Part shown: positions 18,922-28,587 of the stretch, in pieces
How the letters are laid out: the number at the start of each line of letters is the position of its first letter
Position numbering within the stretch: position 1 is the stretch's first letter
NCBI RefSeq assembly: GCF_003063435.1
Contig: NZ_NESL01000007.1
Coordinates: 97,733 to 161,732 of the forward strand
Reading direction: 5' to 3'
DNA: 64,000 bases
DNA from: Limnohabitans sp. 2KL-1
GTDB taxonomy: Bacteria > Pseudomonadota > Gammaproteobacteria > Burkholderiales > Burkholderiaceae_C
The notes under the pieces: model-generated
Seen by the model: the letters and a program-made list of their open reading frames with translations, nothing else
What the model was told of the DNA's origin: nothing
The model's database searches: none
Made by a program: the position numbers and the translations under genes

Positions 18922-20325
18922 TCAACCGATCTGTGGGGGTGTGATGGCGGCCCTTTGATGCAGTTTCAGTCGAATGGCTTGCGCAGGCCGCAAAGTCACA
19001 GCCAGATCACCTTCGGGCCATGGTTCACCTTCAGGCCATTCCAATCGAAAACGCTGCATCAGCATGGCGCCGATCAAAGCCATTTCAAGCATGGCGAAGT
19101 GCTGACCGATGCAGACCCGTGGGCCCGTGCCAAAGGGCATCCATGCGCCGCGTGGGATGTCTGGTGCACCGGGCAAAAAGCGCTCTGGCTTGAATTCATC
19201 GGGTGACTCGAACCACCGTGCATCGCGCTGGATGACATAGGGCGTGAAGGCGATCAAATGGCCTTGGGGCACGGTCCACGGCCCGACTGTCACCTCCTGG
19301 GTTGTGCGTCGTGTCATCAAGACTGCGGCTGGCGGGTAAAGGCGCATGGCTTCTTTGAGGCTCGCTTGCAGCCAAGGCAGTTGCTGCAAAGTGGCCGGTG
19401 TTGGCGTCTCGCCTTGCAGCACCGCATCTATTTCGGCGTGGATGCGATCGGCCACTTCGGGGTGACGAGCGATCAGGCCGCTCCACCAGGTCATGGCGGT
19501 GGCCGTGGTTTCATGGCCGGCCTGAAACATCACCATGGTCTGGTCGTGCAGCTCTTGCGCGCTCAGACCTTGGTCTGGGTTCTCGGGGTCGCGGGCTTGT
19601 CGCAACATGGTCAGTAGCTCTTCACCACCGTGCTCGGTGGCTGGTGGTTGTGCCTGAATGTGTTGCTGGATCAATTGGTCCAGCGTTCGTTTGGCATGGC
19701 GCACTTTGCGCACCGATGGCAGAGGCATCCATAAGGGCCAGGAAAATGGTTTGAACAGTTCCGCGATGCCCGAATGGCTCAAAGTCTGTATGGCCTCTGA
19801 GATGGGACGGGCATCGGTGACGTGGTGAGCACCGAACAGCGCACGCAAAATCACATCGAGCGTCATGTCCGTCATGAGGGTGTCCATGTCCACGCTTAGC
19901 TCAGACGGGCTAAAGGCCAGTGTGTTCAGAGCGTCCGAGGTCGCTGATGCCATCAGTGCGGCATAGCCCGCCACCCGCTTGGGCGTGAAGCCGGGTTGCA
20001 GCATGCGGCGTTGGCGCTGCCACAGTGCGCCCTCGGTCACCAGCACACTTTGCCCCATAGAGACACTGAAAACATCGGTGGCGCGTTCCCAACGGATCAG
20101 TGCGTCGGCTTGGTCCACCAGCACTTCGCGCACCCATTCAGGGTGAAAGACGTGGGTGATGTGTTCGTTGAGAACCTGCACATGGGCCGCGTCCGGGAGT
20201 TGGCGCTGCAAGTCAGCCACAAAGCCCAGGTAGTCGGCTTTCATGGTGCGCAGGAGGTTCAGTCCCCACAGGGGGGCAGAAGGGCCGGGGGGTAATGCGT
20301 GCGAGGCTTGGGTTTGTGTGTTCAT
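18922..20325 (-). CDS. cytochrome P450
   Basis: 467 residues, soluble bacterial P450 of the CYP4/CYP102-like branch. The I-helix oxygen motif is 'AGHETTATA', the K-helix ExxR is 'EAMR' in 'LKEAMRLYPP', and the heme loop is 'FGTGPRVCIG' with axial Cys405. It would need ferredoxin/reductase partners encoded elsewhere. Start 20325 (MNTQTQ) is preferred because the preceding 17 residues are not P450-like. Divergent from an AraC regulator 100 bp away, probably its controller; convergent with yoeB. Substrate unknown. Confidence 0.93.
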   Translation of the reverse strand: MNTQTQASHALPPGPSAPLWGLNLLRTMKADYLGFVADLQRQLPDAAHVQVLNEHITHVFHPEWVREVLVDQADALIRWERATDVFSVSMGQSVLVTEGALWQRQRRMLQPGFTPKRVAGYAALMASATSDALNTLAFSPSELSVDMDTLMTDMTLDVILRALFGAHHVTDARPISEAIQTLSHSGIAELFKPFSWPLWMPLPSVRKVRHAKRTLDQLIQQHIQAQPPATEHGGEELLTMLRQARDPENPDQGLSAQELHDQTMVMFQAGHETTATAMTWWSGLIARHPEVADRIHAEIDAVLQGETPTPATLQQLPWLQASLKEAMRLYPPAAVLMTRRTTQEVTVGPWTVPQGHLIAFTPYVIQRDARWFESPDEFKPERFLPGAPDIPRGAWMPFGTGPRVCIGQHFAMLEMALIGAMLMQRFRLEWPEGEPWPEGDLAVTLRPAQAIRLKLHQRAAITPPQIG

Positions 20326-20425
20326 GGCGCGATCTTGCGTGTCGTACGGGTGCGGCGTCTTGAATCGAATCGACACTTTGGGTTTATCCGTTTGGCGTGG
20401 ATGACCGCTTACCTATACTTTGGCC

Positions 20426-21388
20426 ATGTTGTCTGTTCATGCTTCACCCCGGTTTTCGCCTGTCCGCCACTGGTTGCCGCCCTGGGGGCTGCATGCCTGT
20501 GTGCGAGCAGTGATGTGGCGCAGCACCGTGGGCATGGGTTTGACCGAATCGCAGCGCTGGGGGCATTACCCTGCAGGCCCCGTGTGCACCATCAGTTACC
20601 TGCTTCAGGGCAGCATCGACGTGCTGGCTGCAGGTGTGGGCCATGATGCCTTTTCTGCACGCCAGCCCGTGCCACGCATGTCTGTGATGGGGCCGCACAG
20701 TTTGCCCCGCAGCGCTTTTTATGGCCCAGAAGCAGAAGGCGTGATGCTCATTTTGTACCCGGATGCCTTTTGGGCCATGACCGGTGTGCCACCGCAGACC
20801 CTGGGTGATCAGATAGTCGATGCGCACAGCGTATTGCCTCCGGCCTTGTTGGCAGTGTGCAAGCGCTTGTTCGAGGCGGGTGATGTTGACCTCGGTGTGC
20901 AGCGGCTGTTTGCTGATCTGTTGCCCCTCTGGCAGCAGCGTGCGCAGGATCTGCCTGAACACAACGGACAGCCCCGTGAATGGGGACAGAACCTTGCGCC
21001 GTGGATGGAAGCCTTGGCCATGCGGGCCGCAGCCACTGGATGGGGCCGCAGCTTGCGGCAGTCGGAGCGGCGCATCAAGCAGTGGACAGGTTGGTCTTTG
21101 CGCAAATTGCAAGGCTCCGTCAGGGGCGAGTCTGCTTTTTTCGCGGTGATGGAAGCCATGCTCGAAGAGCGACTCGATTGGGCGCAGATTGCGCTGGACA
21201 ACGGGTTTTCAGACCAGAGCCATTTCATCCGAGAGACTCGCCGCATCACCGGGTTCAGCCCCGAGGCTTTGCGCCATGGCTTCATCCATGAAGAAGCGTT
21301 TTGGGTCTATCGGGCGTGGGCTCAATTGGCGGGCTTTCAAACGGCACCCGACATTGTCGCGTCTTCCCACTTTGGCCTGCGGCCTTGA
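20426..21388 (+). CDS. AraC-family transcriptional regulator
   Basis: 320 residues. The N-terminal effector part ('GPVCTISYLLQGSIDV', 'LPRSAFYGP') has a cupin-like AraC_N pattern. The C-terminal HTH has 'LDWAQIALDNGFSDQSHFIRE' and 'ITGFSPEALRHG'. Divergent from the P450 gene. TATACT (20414-20419) just before the ATG resembles a -10 box; if used, the mRNA would be almost leaderless. Otherwise the true promoter lies further upstream in the 100-bp gap. Confidence 0.88.
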   Translation: MLSVHASPRFSPVRHWLPPWGLHACVRAVMWRSTVGMGLTESQRWGHYPAGPVCTISYLLQGSIDVLAAGVGHDAFSARQPVPRMSVMGPHSLPRSAFYGPEAEGVMLILYPDAFWAMTGVPPQTLGDQIVDAHSVLPPALLAVCKRLFEAGDVDLGVQRLFADLLPLWQQRAQDLPEHNGQPREWGQNLAPWMEALAMRAAATGWGRSLRQSERRIKQWTGWSLRKLQGSVRGESAFFAVMEAMLEERLDWAQIALDNGFSDQSHFIRETRRITGFSPEALRHGFIHEEAFWVYRAWAQLAGFQTAPDIVASSHFGLRP

Positions 21389-21435
21389 AACTCCGCAGCC
21401 ATAATCAGCCAGCATTCGACAAACACAAAAGCACT

Positions 21436-23224
21436 ATGCGAACAGCTCAAGATTTGCTCACTGAACTCAATGCCAGCGATGAGTCGACGCGCATTGAAGC
21501 CAAACGTGCCCGTGAAATGGGTAAATCTATTTTGGAAACGGTCATTGCGTTTGCCAACGAACCAGGTCTGGGCGGTGGGTATTTGTTGCTGGGTGTGGAT
21601 TGGGCCGTTAATGAAAAGGGCGATGTTCGTTATTGGCCCGAAGGTGTGCCTGATCCGGATAAGTTGCAACGTGATTTGGCCACCATGTGTGCCAGCACGT
21701 TGAATGTGGTGCTGCGGCCAGAGATCGCAGTCGAGCGGTTGGATGAGCGGACGGTGATTGTGGTGTTTGTCCCTGAAGCCGATGTCAGCCAAAAACCTGT
21801 CTATTTGACGGCGACAGGTTTGCCTAAGGGGGCGTATCGCCGCGTTGGTTCTACCGATCAACGTTGTGTAGATGAAGATCTGTGGATATTGCGGGGGTCC
21901 AGTCAGCCGCAAATTGGAGGCTTTGTCAGCCGTGCGGCGTGTAGGGGACGAGGTCAAGCCGACGCTGGCCGGTGTGGTGCTTTTTGGCAAGCCCATGGCT
22001 TTGCAGCGCTTGTTTCCGGCGTTGCGGATGGACTATGTGCGGGTGGTGGGTACGCAGTGGCTTGATGACCCGGAGTCACGATTCACATCGGTGGATATTC
22101 GCCAACCTCTCATGCTGGCTTTGCCCAAGATGGAGGCGGCGATTGTGGATGACTTGCCTCGCGGTTTTCGTTTGCCTGAGGGCGAGTTACAAAGTCAACA
22201 AGTGCCTTTGTTGCCGCGCAAGGTGATTCGTGAAGCACTTGCCAATGCAGTGATGCACCGAAGTTACCAAGACCACAGTCCTGTGCAGATCGTGCGCTAC
22301 AGCAATCGGATCGAGATTTTGAATCCGGGCTTCTCGCTGAAGGATATGAGCAGTTTGGGGGCTCCAGGTTCAAGACTGCGCAATCCGGCCATTGCAGCTG
22401 TATTGCATGAGATCAATTGGGCCGAAACAAAAGGTTCAGGAATTCGAACCATGCGGCGGTTGGCGGCAGACGCAGGACTGCAACTTCCTGAGTTTTCGTC
22501 AGATCGACAAAGAAATGAGTTCAGGGCAACGCTGTTTTTGCATCATTTGCTGACGGAAGAGGATTTTGCTTGGCTCAAAAATTTGTCGGGTGACTCTGTG
22601 TCTGCCGATGAGGCCAAGGTTTTGATTTACGCCCGAGAAACCGGCGCTGTCGACAACACCGCCTGTCGGGACTTTTCCGGTTTGGATACTTTGCAGGCCA
22701 GTAATTTGTTGCGTCGATTACGCGATAAGGGATTACTGGAAAAGCAGGGGGCTGGAAATCGGACGCACTATGTATTACTGGAACGAGCAAGGGATAACCC
22801 TGGAATGGGTGATCTTTTTGGCGGTGTGGGTGGCAAGCTGGAGCCTGAAGGTGGCAAGCTGGAGCCTGAAGGTGGCAAGCTGGAGCCTGAAGGTGGCAAC
22901 CTAGAGCTCTCGTCGAATATGCAAGCTTTGCCGCCCTTACCTGAGAACTTAGCTCTTCGTTTGCTTGATCCCGGCAAGCGAATGGGGACTTTAGGCTTGC
23001 GTCAGTTGATTTTGGACTTGTGCTCTTGGCAAGCGTTGCGGGCAGATGAGTTGGCAACATTGCTGCACAAAGACAAGAAATACCTGCGCAACAAGCACCT
23101 CACGCCCATGGTGCAGGCAAAAGAGTTGTCATTCTTGTATCCAGAATCACCCAACCATAAATGGCAGGCTTATTTGCCTTCAAATGCAAGCCCCAGCAGA
23201 TTGAACGAAGGCAATCGCCTTTGA
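21436..23224 (+). pseudogene. AlbA_2/Schlafen-type ATP-binding protein, frame-broken
   Basis: The first part (frame of 21436) codes an AlbA_2 domain ('ESTRIEAKRAREMGKSILET', 'GYLLLGVDW', 'GLPKGAYRRVGSTDQRC'). The homology then continues in another frame from about 21912 ('KLEALSAVRRVGDEVKPTLA', 'PLLPRKVIREALANAVMHRS', 'ETKGSGIRTMRR', a GHKL-like ATPase block) with winged-helix segments to 23224. Family members as remembered carry several tens of residues between 'CVDEDL' and 'ALSAVR', so the break looks like an internal deletion plus frameshift near 21880-21915. The second frame has an ATG at 21872 and could be made as a 450-residue protein without the AlbA_2 part. Such proteins are often regulators or defence-associated; the role here is not known. 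Confidence 0.75.
22829..22906 (+). repeat. in-frame 21-bp tandem repeat
   Basis: GGTGGCAAGCTGGAGCCTGAA is repeated three times exactly (22829-22891), with a partial fourth copy, coding for GGKLEPE heptapeptides. It lies in a linker between the winged-helix regions of the AlbA_2/ATPase gene. Exact identity suggests recent slippage and possible length variation between strains. Confidence 0.9.
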
Positions 23225-23277
23225 TGAGAGTCTTGAAATAACTCACTCCCAAGCCCCGTCCCCCTTTGCGCGTCGCT

Positions 23278-24105
23278 TCAGCCCCCAGCCCACGATTGCA
23301 GTGTTTTTGCGACCAGGCCATCGGTTGCTATGACGTGTTCAAGCACCGAAAAATGGTCGGCGTGGGCCACCGCCGAGCACTGCGCCAGATTGCCCTGAAG
23401 CTGCCACAAACGCGCCATGTCTTGGCTTTGGGCATGAAACGCTGGGGTTTCGGCGTCGCCCCACACGAACAAGGCCGGGGTGGCGCCTGGCCGCACACGG
23501 TGTGTGGGTGAGCAGGCCCGTGCCGAGTTGGCATCAAGTTGCAGCCGGGTGTTGAGCGTGGTGTCCAGCAGGGGCTGCAGGTCGTACACGCCACTGATGG
23601 CCACGACACCTGAAATTGGCAGCGGCGCTGCGACAGAGGCTTGCAGCAAAGCCAGCTCAATCGCCAGGTGGGCACCTGCGGAATGACCGCAGAGCACGAT
23701 CGGGCCGGTGCGCCCTCGTTCGGTTTGATGGGTGGCGATTTTTTGCAAAGCCTGCGCAGCCGAGGCCACGATGTTCGCCACGCTCACTTCGGGGCACAAG
23801 GGGTAGTTGACCAGTGCCATGTCCCAGCCCATGGCGTTGAAGGCGGGTGCCAGGAATCGGAACTGCGATTTGTCGCGTGACTGCCAGTAACCCGCATGAA
23901 AGTAGACCACGGTGCCCAGCGCCTTGGTGTCGCTGGAGTGCACATCCACCACTTCGCGTGCATGCCGGCCATAAGGCAGGTCCAGTTCCCAGCCGGGCAT
24001 CGTCAGTGCTTGGGCATTACGGGCTTCAAAGCGGGCCAGCAACTCGCCAAAGCTTTCGCGCATCTGGCCTGTGACGTACTGGAATTCGGCGGTGTTGGGG
24101 TGCAT
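23278..24105 (-). CDS. alpha/beta hydrolase, arylformamidase-like
   Basis: 275 residues. 'VVYFHAGYWQSRDKSQ' is the oxyanion-hole HGGYW-like block of the kynurenine formamidase/HSL branch. 'CGHSAGAHLA' contains the nucleophile Ser142, 'FVWGDAETPAF' the acid and 'HADHFSVLEH' the histidine. Likely a cytoplasmic esterase/amidase. ATG 24105 is chosen because upstream residues in the open frame are not family-like. Divergent from the sulfatase-type gene, with which it may share a regulatory region (169 bp). Confidence 0.85.
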   Translation of the reverse strand: MHPNTAEFQYVTGQMRESFGELLARFEARNAQALTMPGWELDLPYGRHAREVVDVHSSDTKALGTVVYFHAGYWQSRDKSQFRFLAPAFNAMGWDMALVNYPLCPEVSVANIVASAAQALQKIATHQTERGRTGPIVLCGHSAGAHLAIELALLQASVAAPLPISGVVAISGVYDLQPLLDTTLNTRLQLDANSARACSPTHRVRPGATPALFVWGDAETPAFHAQSQDMARLWQLQGNLAQCSAVAHADHFSVLEHVIATDGLVAKTLQSWAGG

Positions 24106-24274
24106 GGGTGCCAGTGTATTCAGTTGAGCCGGCGCAAGGGCTACCCTTGGGCCTGATTGAAATTCAAGCCGATAACCCTTGGTAATCGGCTTTAAAAAAT
24201 ACGATTGGATGGCGGGCCGTGCTCTGCCTAGGATGGGCCATCGTTCACTTGTGCCTGCACCAGGCCCCGCCGTC

Positions 24275-25981
24275 ATGAAACGCGTCAAGAACATCCTTTT
24301 CATCATGTGTGATCAGCTGCGTGCCGATCACCTGTCCTGCTATGGCCACCCGAAGCTGCACACGCCCAACCTGGACGGTCTGGCGCAGCGGGGCGTGATC
24401 TTTGACAACGCCTATGTGCAGTCGCCCGTGTGCGGGCCCTCACGCATGAGCTATTACACCGGTCGCTACATGCAGTCGCATGGCGTGAGCTGGAACTTCG
24501 TGCCGCTCAAGGCAGGCGAGATGACACTGGGTGACCACCTGCGGCCGCTGGGTGTGCGTTCGGTGTTGATTGGCAAGACGCACATGCGTGGTGATTCCTC
24601 TGGCATGTCGCGTTTGGGCATCGATCCCGAGTCCCAGATCGGTGTCCGCATCGCCGAGTGCGGTTTTGACCCCTACGAGCGCGACGATGGCATTCACCCG
24701 TTTTCTGGCCATGACCCCGACCCCAACTACAACCTCTACCTGCGCAAGCAAGGCTTCGGGGGTGACAACCCCTGGGAGGAGTGGGCCAACACGGTGGTGG
24801 ACGAGCAAGGCCAGTTCCGCTCGGGCTGGTACCTGAAGTACAGCCATTTGCCTGCCCGCATCCCCAACGAACATTCCGAGACGCCCTACACCACGCGCCG
24901 CGCCATGGACTTCATGCGCGAGGCGGGCGATCAGCCCTGGGTCGCGCACTTGTCTTTCATCAAGCCGCACTGGCCCTACGTGGTGCCCAAGCCCTATGCA
25001 GGCATGTACAAACCCGAGGACGCCCTGCCCGTGGTGCGGTCCGAGGGCGAGCTCAAAGATCCGCATCCGGTCTATGCCGCCATGACGCATCACAGGGTTT
25101 CGCGCACCTTTGCCAAGCCCGGCGTGCGCGATGCGGTCATGGTGGGCTATATGGGGCTGGTCAAGCAGATCGACGACGAGATGGGCAAGCTCTTCGCCTT
25201 CATGGAAGAGCGCGGCCTGATGGAGAACACCATGATCGTGTTCTGCGCAGACCATGGCGACTTTTTGGGCGACCATTGGCTGGGCGACAAGGAACTGTTC
25301 CATCAGCCAGTGGTGCGCACGCCACTCATCATTTACGACCCCGATACCCGTGCAGACGCCACCCGGGGCACGCGCTGCCAGGCCCTGGTGGAGGCGGTGG
25401 ACATCGCGCCCACATTCCTCGATGTGTACGGTGGCAACCCCGTGCCCCACATCATGGATGGCCGCTCTCTGCGTCCCTGGCTGTTTGGCCAGACGCCCCC
25501 CGATTGGCGCGAGATCGCGGTCTGCGAATGCGACTACGCGTTCCAGGATGCCCGCATCGAATTGCAGCAGCCGCCGATTGATTCCTGGATGCGGATGGCT
25601 TTTGATGGCCGCTGGAAATACGTGCTGTGCGAAGGTTACCGTTCGATGCTGTTTGATCTGCAGTCCGACCCCCATGAGCTGAACGATTTGGGTGCCTCGG
25701 CCGATCCCGAGCATGTGCGCCAACGGGCGCGTTTGCACGAAGCCCTGTTCGAGTGGGCCCGGCGTCCACGCCAGCGTGTCACGGTGTCGGACGAAATGAT
25801 CGAGAACACCGAAATCCAGGCACGCATTGCCGAAAACGGCATCCTGATCGGCTATGCCGACGAAGACGATTTGCGGGCGCAGCGGCAGACCTTCAAACCC
25901 CGTTATGCAAGCCACAACCCGCTGGTCAAGGAGGCGCTCGACCGCCTGACGGGCCAGCACGTCACCACCGAAAAAGCCTGA
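24275..25981 (+). CDS. sulfatase/phosphonate monoester hydrolase family enzyme
   Basis: 568 residues of the alkaline phosphatase superfamily. Metal ligands are in 'CDQLRADH' (Asp13-Gln14) and 'FCADHGDFLGDH'. The formylglycine site 'CGPSR' has Cys53 as the modified residue. There is no signal peptide, so it is cytoplasmic and depends on a formylglycine-generating enzyme, not seen in the window. Length and N-terminus resemble the phosphonate monoester hydrolase/arylsulfatase branch. It is followed after 14 bp by a cupin gene with a GGAGA site. The natural ester is unknown. Confidence 0.88.
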   Translation: MKRVKNILFIMCDQLRADHLSCYGHPKLHTPNLDGLAQRGVIFDNAYVQSPVCGPSRMSYYTGRYMQSHGVSWNFVPLKAGEMTLGDHLRPLGVRSVLIGKTHMRGDSSGMSRLGIDPESQIGVRIAECGFDPYERDDGIHPFSGHDPDPNYNLYLRKQGFGGDNPWEEWANTVVDEQGQFRSGWYLKYSHLPARIPNEHSETPYTTRRAMDFMREAGDQPWVAHLSFIKPHWPYVVPKPYAGMYKPEDALPVVRSEGELKDPHPVYAAMTHHRVSRTFAKPGVRDAVMVGYMGLVKQIDDEMGKLFAFMEERGLMENTMIVFCADHGDFLGDHWLGDKELFHQPVVRTPLIIYDPDTRADATRGTRCQALVEAVDIAPTFLDVYGGNPVPHIMDGRSLRPWLFGQTPPDWREIAVCECDYAFQDARIELQQPPIDSWMRMAFDGRWKYVLCEGYRSMLFDLQSDPHELNDLGASADPEHVRQRARLHEALFEWARRPRQRVTVSDEMIENTEIQARIAENGILIGYADEDDLRAQRQTFKPRYASHNPLVKEALDRLTGQHVTTEKA

Positions 25982-25995
25982 AACCGGAGACACCC

Positions 25996-26466
25996 ATGAG
26001 CCCAACTGCTCAATTGCCCGATCTATTGCCCGATTGCGACCATTCCCCGACCGGCATCGATGGGGTGACCTGGAACATCATGGGCCAGGTCTACACGCCC
26101 AAACAGTACGACGACCAGCAGTTTGTCTGGCATGCCACCTTCCCGGAAGAGAGCTTTGTGCCGCCGCACACGCACCCCGAGCAGGACGAGTACCTCAGTC
26201 CGCTCAATGGTTCGGTGGATGTGGTGATCAACGGTGTGCGCAGCACGGTGCACGCGGGTGAAGTCGGTCACCTGCCCAAGGGCATTCCACATGCTTTCTA
26301 CAACAACAGTGGCAAGGTGGTGCAAGCCATTTTCTGGGCTGAACCTGCAGGCGAGTTGCCCGCTTTGTACCGGCGCATTCACAACATCGCCAACCCGCGC
26401 AAGGTGACAGAAATCTCGCCGGAATTCGGGGTGGTGTTCGAGCCGCCGATTTCATCGGCCAATTAA
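25996..26466 (+). CDS. cupin-domain protein
   Basis: 156 residues. The single beta-barrel cupin has motif 1 'PPHTHPEQDEYLSPLNGSVD' (two His and one Glu as metal ligands) and motif 2 'GEVGHLPKGIPHAFYNNS'. Most likely a small metal-dependent enzyme or ligand-binding protein working with the preceding hydrolase, with which it forms a two-gene operon. Confidence 0.88.
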   Translation: MSPTAQLPDLLPDCDHSPTGIDGVTWNIMGQVYTPKQYDDQQFVWHATFPEESFVPPHTHPEQDEYLSPLNGSVDVVINGVRSTVHAGEVGHLPKGIPHAFYNNSGKVVQAIFWAEPAGELPALYRRIHNIANPRKVTEISPEFGVVFEPPISSAN

Positions 26467-26503
26467 TGCCAGTGGCCCGGCTCTGTCGGGCCACTTGTGG
26501 AGA

Positions 26504-27478
26504 TCAGCTTGGCCGCAACCCGGTGGTGCGCACAAACTTGCCCCAGTGATCGAGCTCTTTGCGGATCAGGTCCGCAAAGTCACTGCTGGGGTGGGGCGGG
26601 ACCACCGACATGCCCAGATCGGCCAGCTTGGCGCGCAGCTCGCTCGAAGCCAGCACCTGGAACAACTCCTGGTTCCATTTGTCGATGATGGCTTTGGGTG
26701 TGCCTGCCGGTGCGACCAGACCTTCCCATTCCTTGAGCTCCACCCCGGACACGCCCGCCTCGGCCAGTGTGGGCACATTGGGCAGGGCGCTCAGGCGTTG
26801 TGGGCTGGTCACCGCAATCGCACGCAATTTGCCTGAGCGCACCAGTGCGGCGGCTGTGGGCACCGTGGCAAACATGGCGTTGATCTGGTTGCCCATCAGG
26901 GCCGACACCGCTTCGGCCGGGCCTTTGAACGGGACATGCGTCATCTTCACATTGCTGGCTTGGCAGAAGGACTCCGCCACCAGGTGGGCGGGGGAGCCGT
27001 TGCCACCCGAGCCGTAGTTGAGCGCGTTGGGCTCGGCTCGTGCACGGTTGACCAGGTCTTGCAAGGTTTGGATGCTCGACGATGCGGGTACGACCAACAC
27101 GTTGTAGAGCCAGACCAGGTTGGCGATGGGCGCAAAGTCGGTGGCCGTGTTGTAGGGCAATGGGCCAATGAGTTCGGGCAGCACGGTGTGCGTCAAAAAC
27201 ATCACGCCCATCGTGTACCCATCGGGGGCCGAACGTGACAGGGCCTGCAGGCCGATCATGCCGGTGGCACCGGGCCGGTTTTCCACAATCACGGTCTGCT
27301 TCCAATTGCGGCTGACGGCATCGGCCAGGTGGCGTGCCAGCACGTCTGGCGGGCTGCCCGGGGGCAAGGGAACGATCATTCGGATCGGTTTGTCGGGGTA
27401 GCTTTGTGCCCGTGCGGGCAGGCAGGCCAGCAGCGGTGCAGCGGCCAAATGTCCGATCAGTTGTCTGCGTTGGATCAT
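26504..27478 (-). CDS. Bug-family tripartite tricarboxylate SBP
   Basis: 324 residues. Signal peptide MIQRRQLIGHLAAAPLLACL, cleaved near ARA-QSY. The mature part has 'YPDKPIRMIVPLPPGSPPD', 'VENRPGATGMIG', 'GSGGNGSPAHLVAES' and 'PNVPTLAEAGV', all Bug blocks. Periplasmic ligand capture; no TctAB genes nearby. Convergent with the sulfatase-cupin pair and divergent from a LysR regulator 160 bp away, which probably controls it. The substrate may be the product of the neighbouring hydrolases (inference). Confidence 0.92.
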   Translation of the reverse strand: MIQRRQLIGHLAAAPLLACLPARAQSYPDKPIRMIVPLPPGSPPDVLARHLADAVSRNWKQTVIVENRPGATGMIGLQALSRSAPDGYTMGVMFLTHTVLPELIGPLPYNTATDFAPIANLVWLYNVLVVPASSSIQTLQDLVNRARAEPNALNYGSGGNGSPAHLVAESFCQASNVKMTHVPFKGPAEAVSALMGNQINAMFATVPTAAALVRSGKLRAIAVTSPQRLSALPNVPTLAEAGVSGVELKEWEGLVAPAGTPKAIIDKWNQELFQVLASSELRAKLADLGMSVVPPHPSSDFADLIRKELDHWGKFVRTTGLRPS

Positions 27479-27639
27479 GTCTCCATCCTTGTTGTGTGTG
27501 AGGCGCTGGGTCTGACTTGTGCCATGCTTGGACACACGCGCTAAGCCACCCAAAATCATGCTATCGGCGCAGCCAGCAGACCGCCAATCGCATTTGGTGA
27601 AGACGATTACCATGGGTTATCAGAAAAAGAGGTTTTTCG

Positions 27640-28548
27640 ATGCGATTGCAACAACTTCAGCTGCTGCTGACCCTGGCCCAGACCGGCAGCATGCGGGCAT
27701 CGGCTGCGACCATGAACGTGACGCAGCCCGCCTTGACCAAGGCACTCAAGCAACTGGAAGACGAATTCGGAGCCACCTTGGTGGTGCGCTCGCCCAAAGG
27801 CGTTCGGCTGGCCCCGGCAGGCGAAATGTTGGCCGCGCGTGCCGCCACGGTGGTGCGCGAGATCGAGCGCGCTCGCCAGGAGGTGGCGGCCTTGACCAGC
27901 GACACTCAGACCACCCTCAGCGTCGGGGTGTCTCCCGCAGCGGCGCTCATGCTGGCGGCGAACGCCGTGTCGGCGTTTCAGTCCCGCTGGCCCCATGTGC
28001 GCGTGCACCTGGTCGATGCCCTGTACCCCAAAGCCTTGCAGCAACTGCGCTCGGGTGAGCTGGACATGGCGCTCGGCCCCCTGCCGCCTGCAGGCATCGG
28101 GCGGGATCTGCAAGCGGCTTCACTCATCGACAGCCCATCGGTCATCGTCGCCAAGCAGGGACACCCCTTGGCCCAAGCGCGGCGGCTGGATGACTTGACC
28201 GGTGCTTCGTGGTTGCTCTCAGGGCCACGACTGGGGCCGGGGGATCCTGTTCATCTCGGCTTTGAGGAGCGGGGGTTTGCTGCGCCCAAGGTCACGGTGG
28301 ACTGCGAGTCGTTTTCGACTTTGCTGGCCGTGCTGCCCAGCATGGACACCCTGGCCATCGTGCCCGAGCGCTTTTATGCGACCCACGGCCCGCGCATGGG
28401 TTTGGTGGCGCTGAGTTTGCAAGAGACTTTGCCCGCGACCACCATCCACATTTTTTCGCGCACAGATGCGCCCTTGTCTTTGCCTGCACAGCGCCTGCTT
28501 GATACTTTTTGGCAGGAATCCACGTTGTTGCGCGAGTCCGGTGTGTGA
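27640..28548 (+). CDS. LysR-family transcriptional regulator
   Basis: 302 residues. The N-terminal winged HTH is 'MRLQQLQLLLTLAQTGSMRA' with 'TQPALTKALKQLEDEFGATL'; the effector domain starts near residue 90 ('TLSVGVSPAAALML'). Divergent from the Bug SBP gene, the standard arrangement for an LTTR and its target. Confidence 0.92.
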   Translation: MRLQQLQLLLTLAQTGSMRASAATMNVTQPALTKALKQLEDEFGATLVVRSPKGVRLAPAGEMLAARAATVVREIERARQEVAALTSDTQTTLSVGVSPAAALMLAANAVSAFQSRWPHVRVHLVDALYPKALQQLRSGELDMALGPLPPAGIGRDLQAASLIDSPSVIVAKQGHPLAQARRLDDLTGASWLLSGPRLGPGDPVHLGFEERGFAAPKVTVDCESFSTLLAVLPSMDTLAIVPERFYATHGPRMGLVALSLQETLPATTIHIFSRTDAPLSLPAQRLLDTFWQESTLLRESGV

Positions 28549-28587
28549 GCGGTCCGCTTGCTGTGTGCGATCGGGCTTGTAGTCGCG

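Noticed and set aside
24440..26005. 521-codon open frame on the minus strand
   Set aside because: It is antisense to the sulfatase and cupin genes, whose plus-strand products carry clear family motifs. Long antisense frames are common in high-GC codon usage, and this one matches no family.
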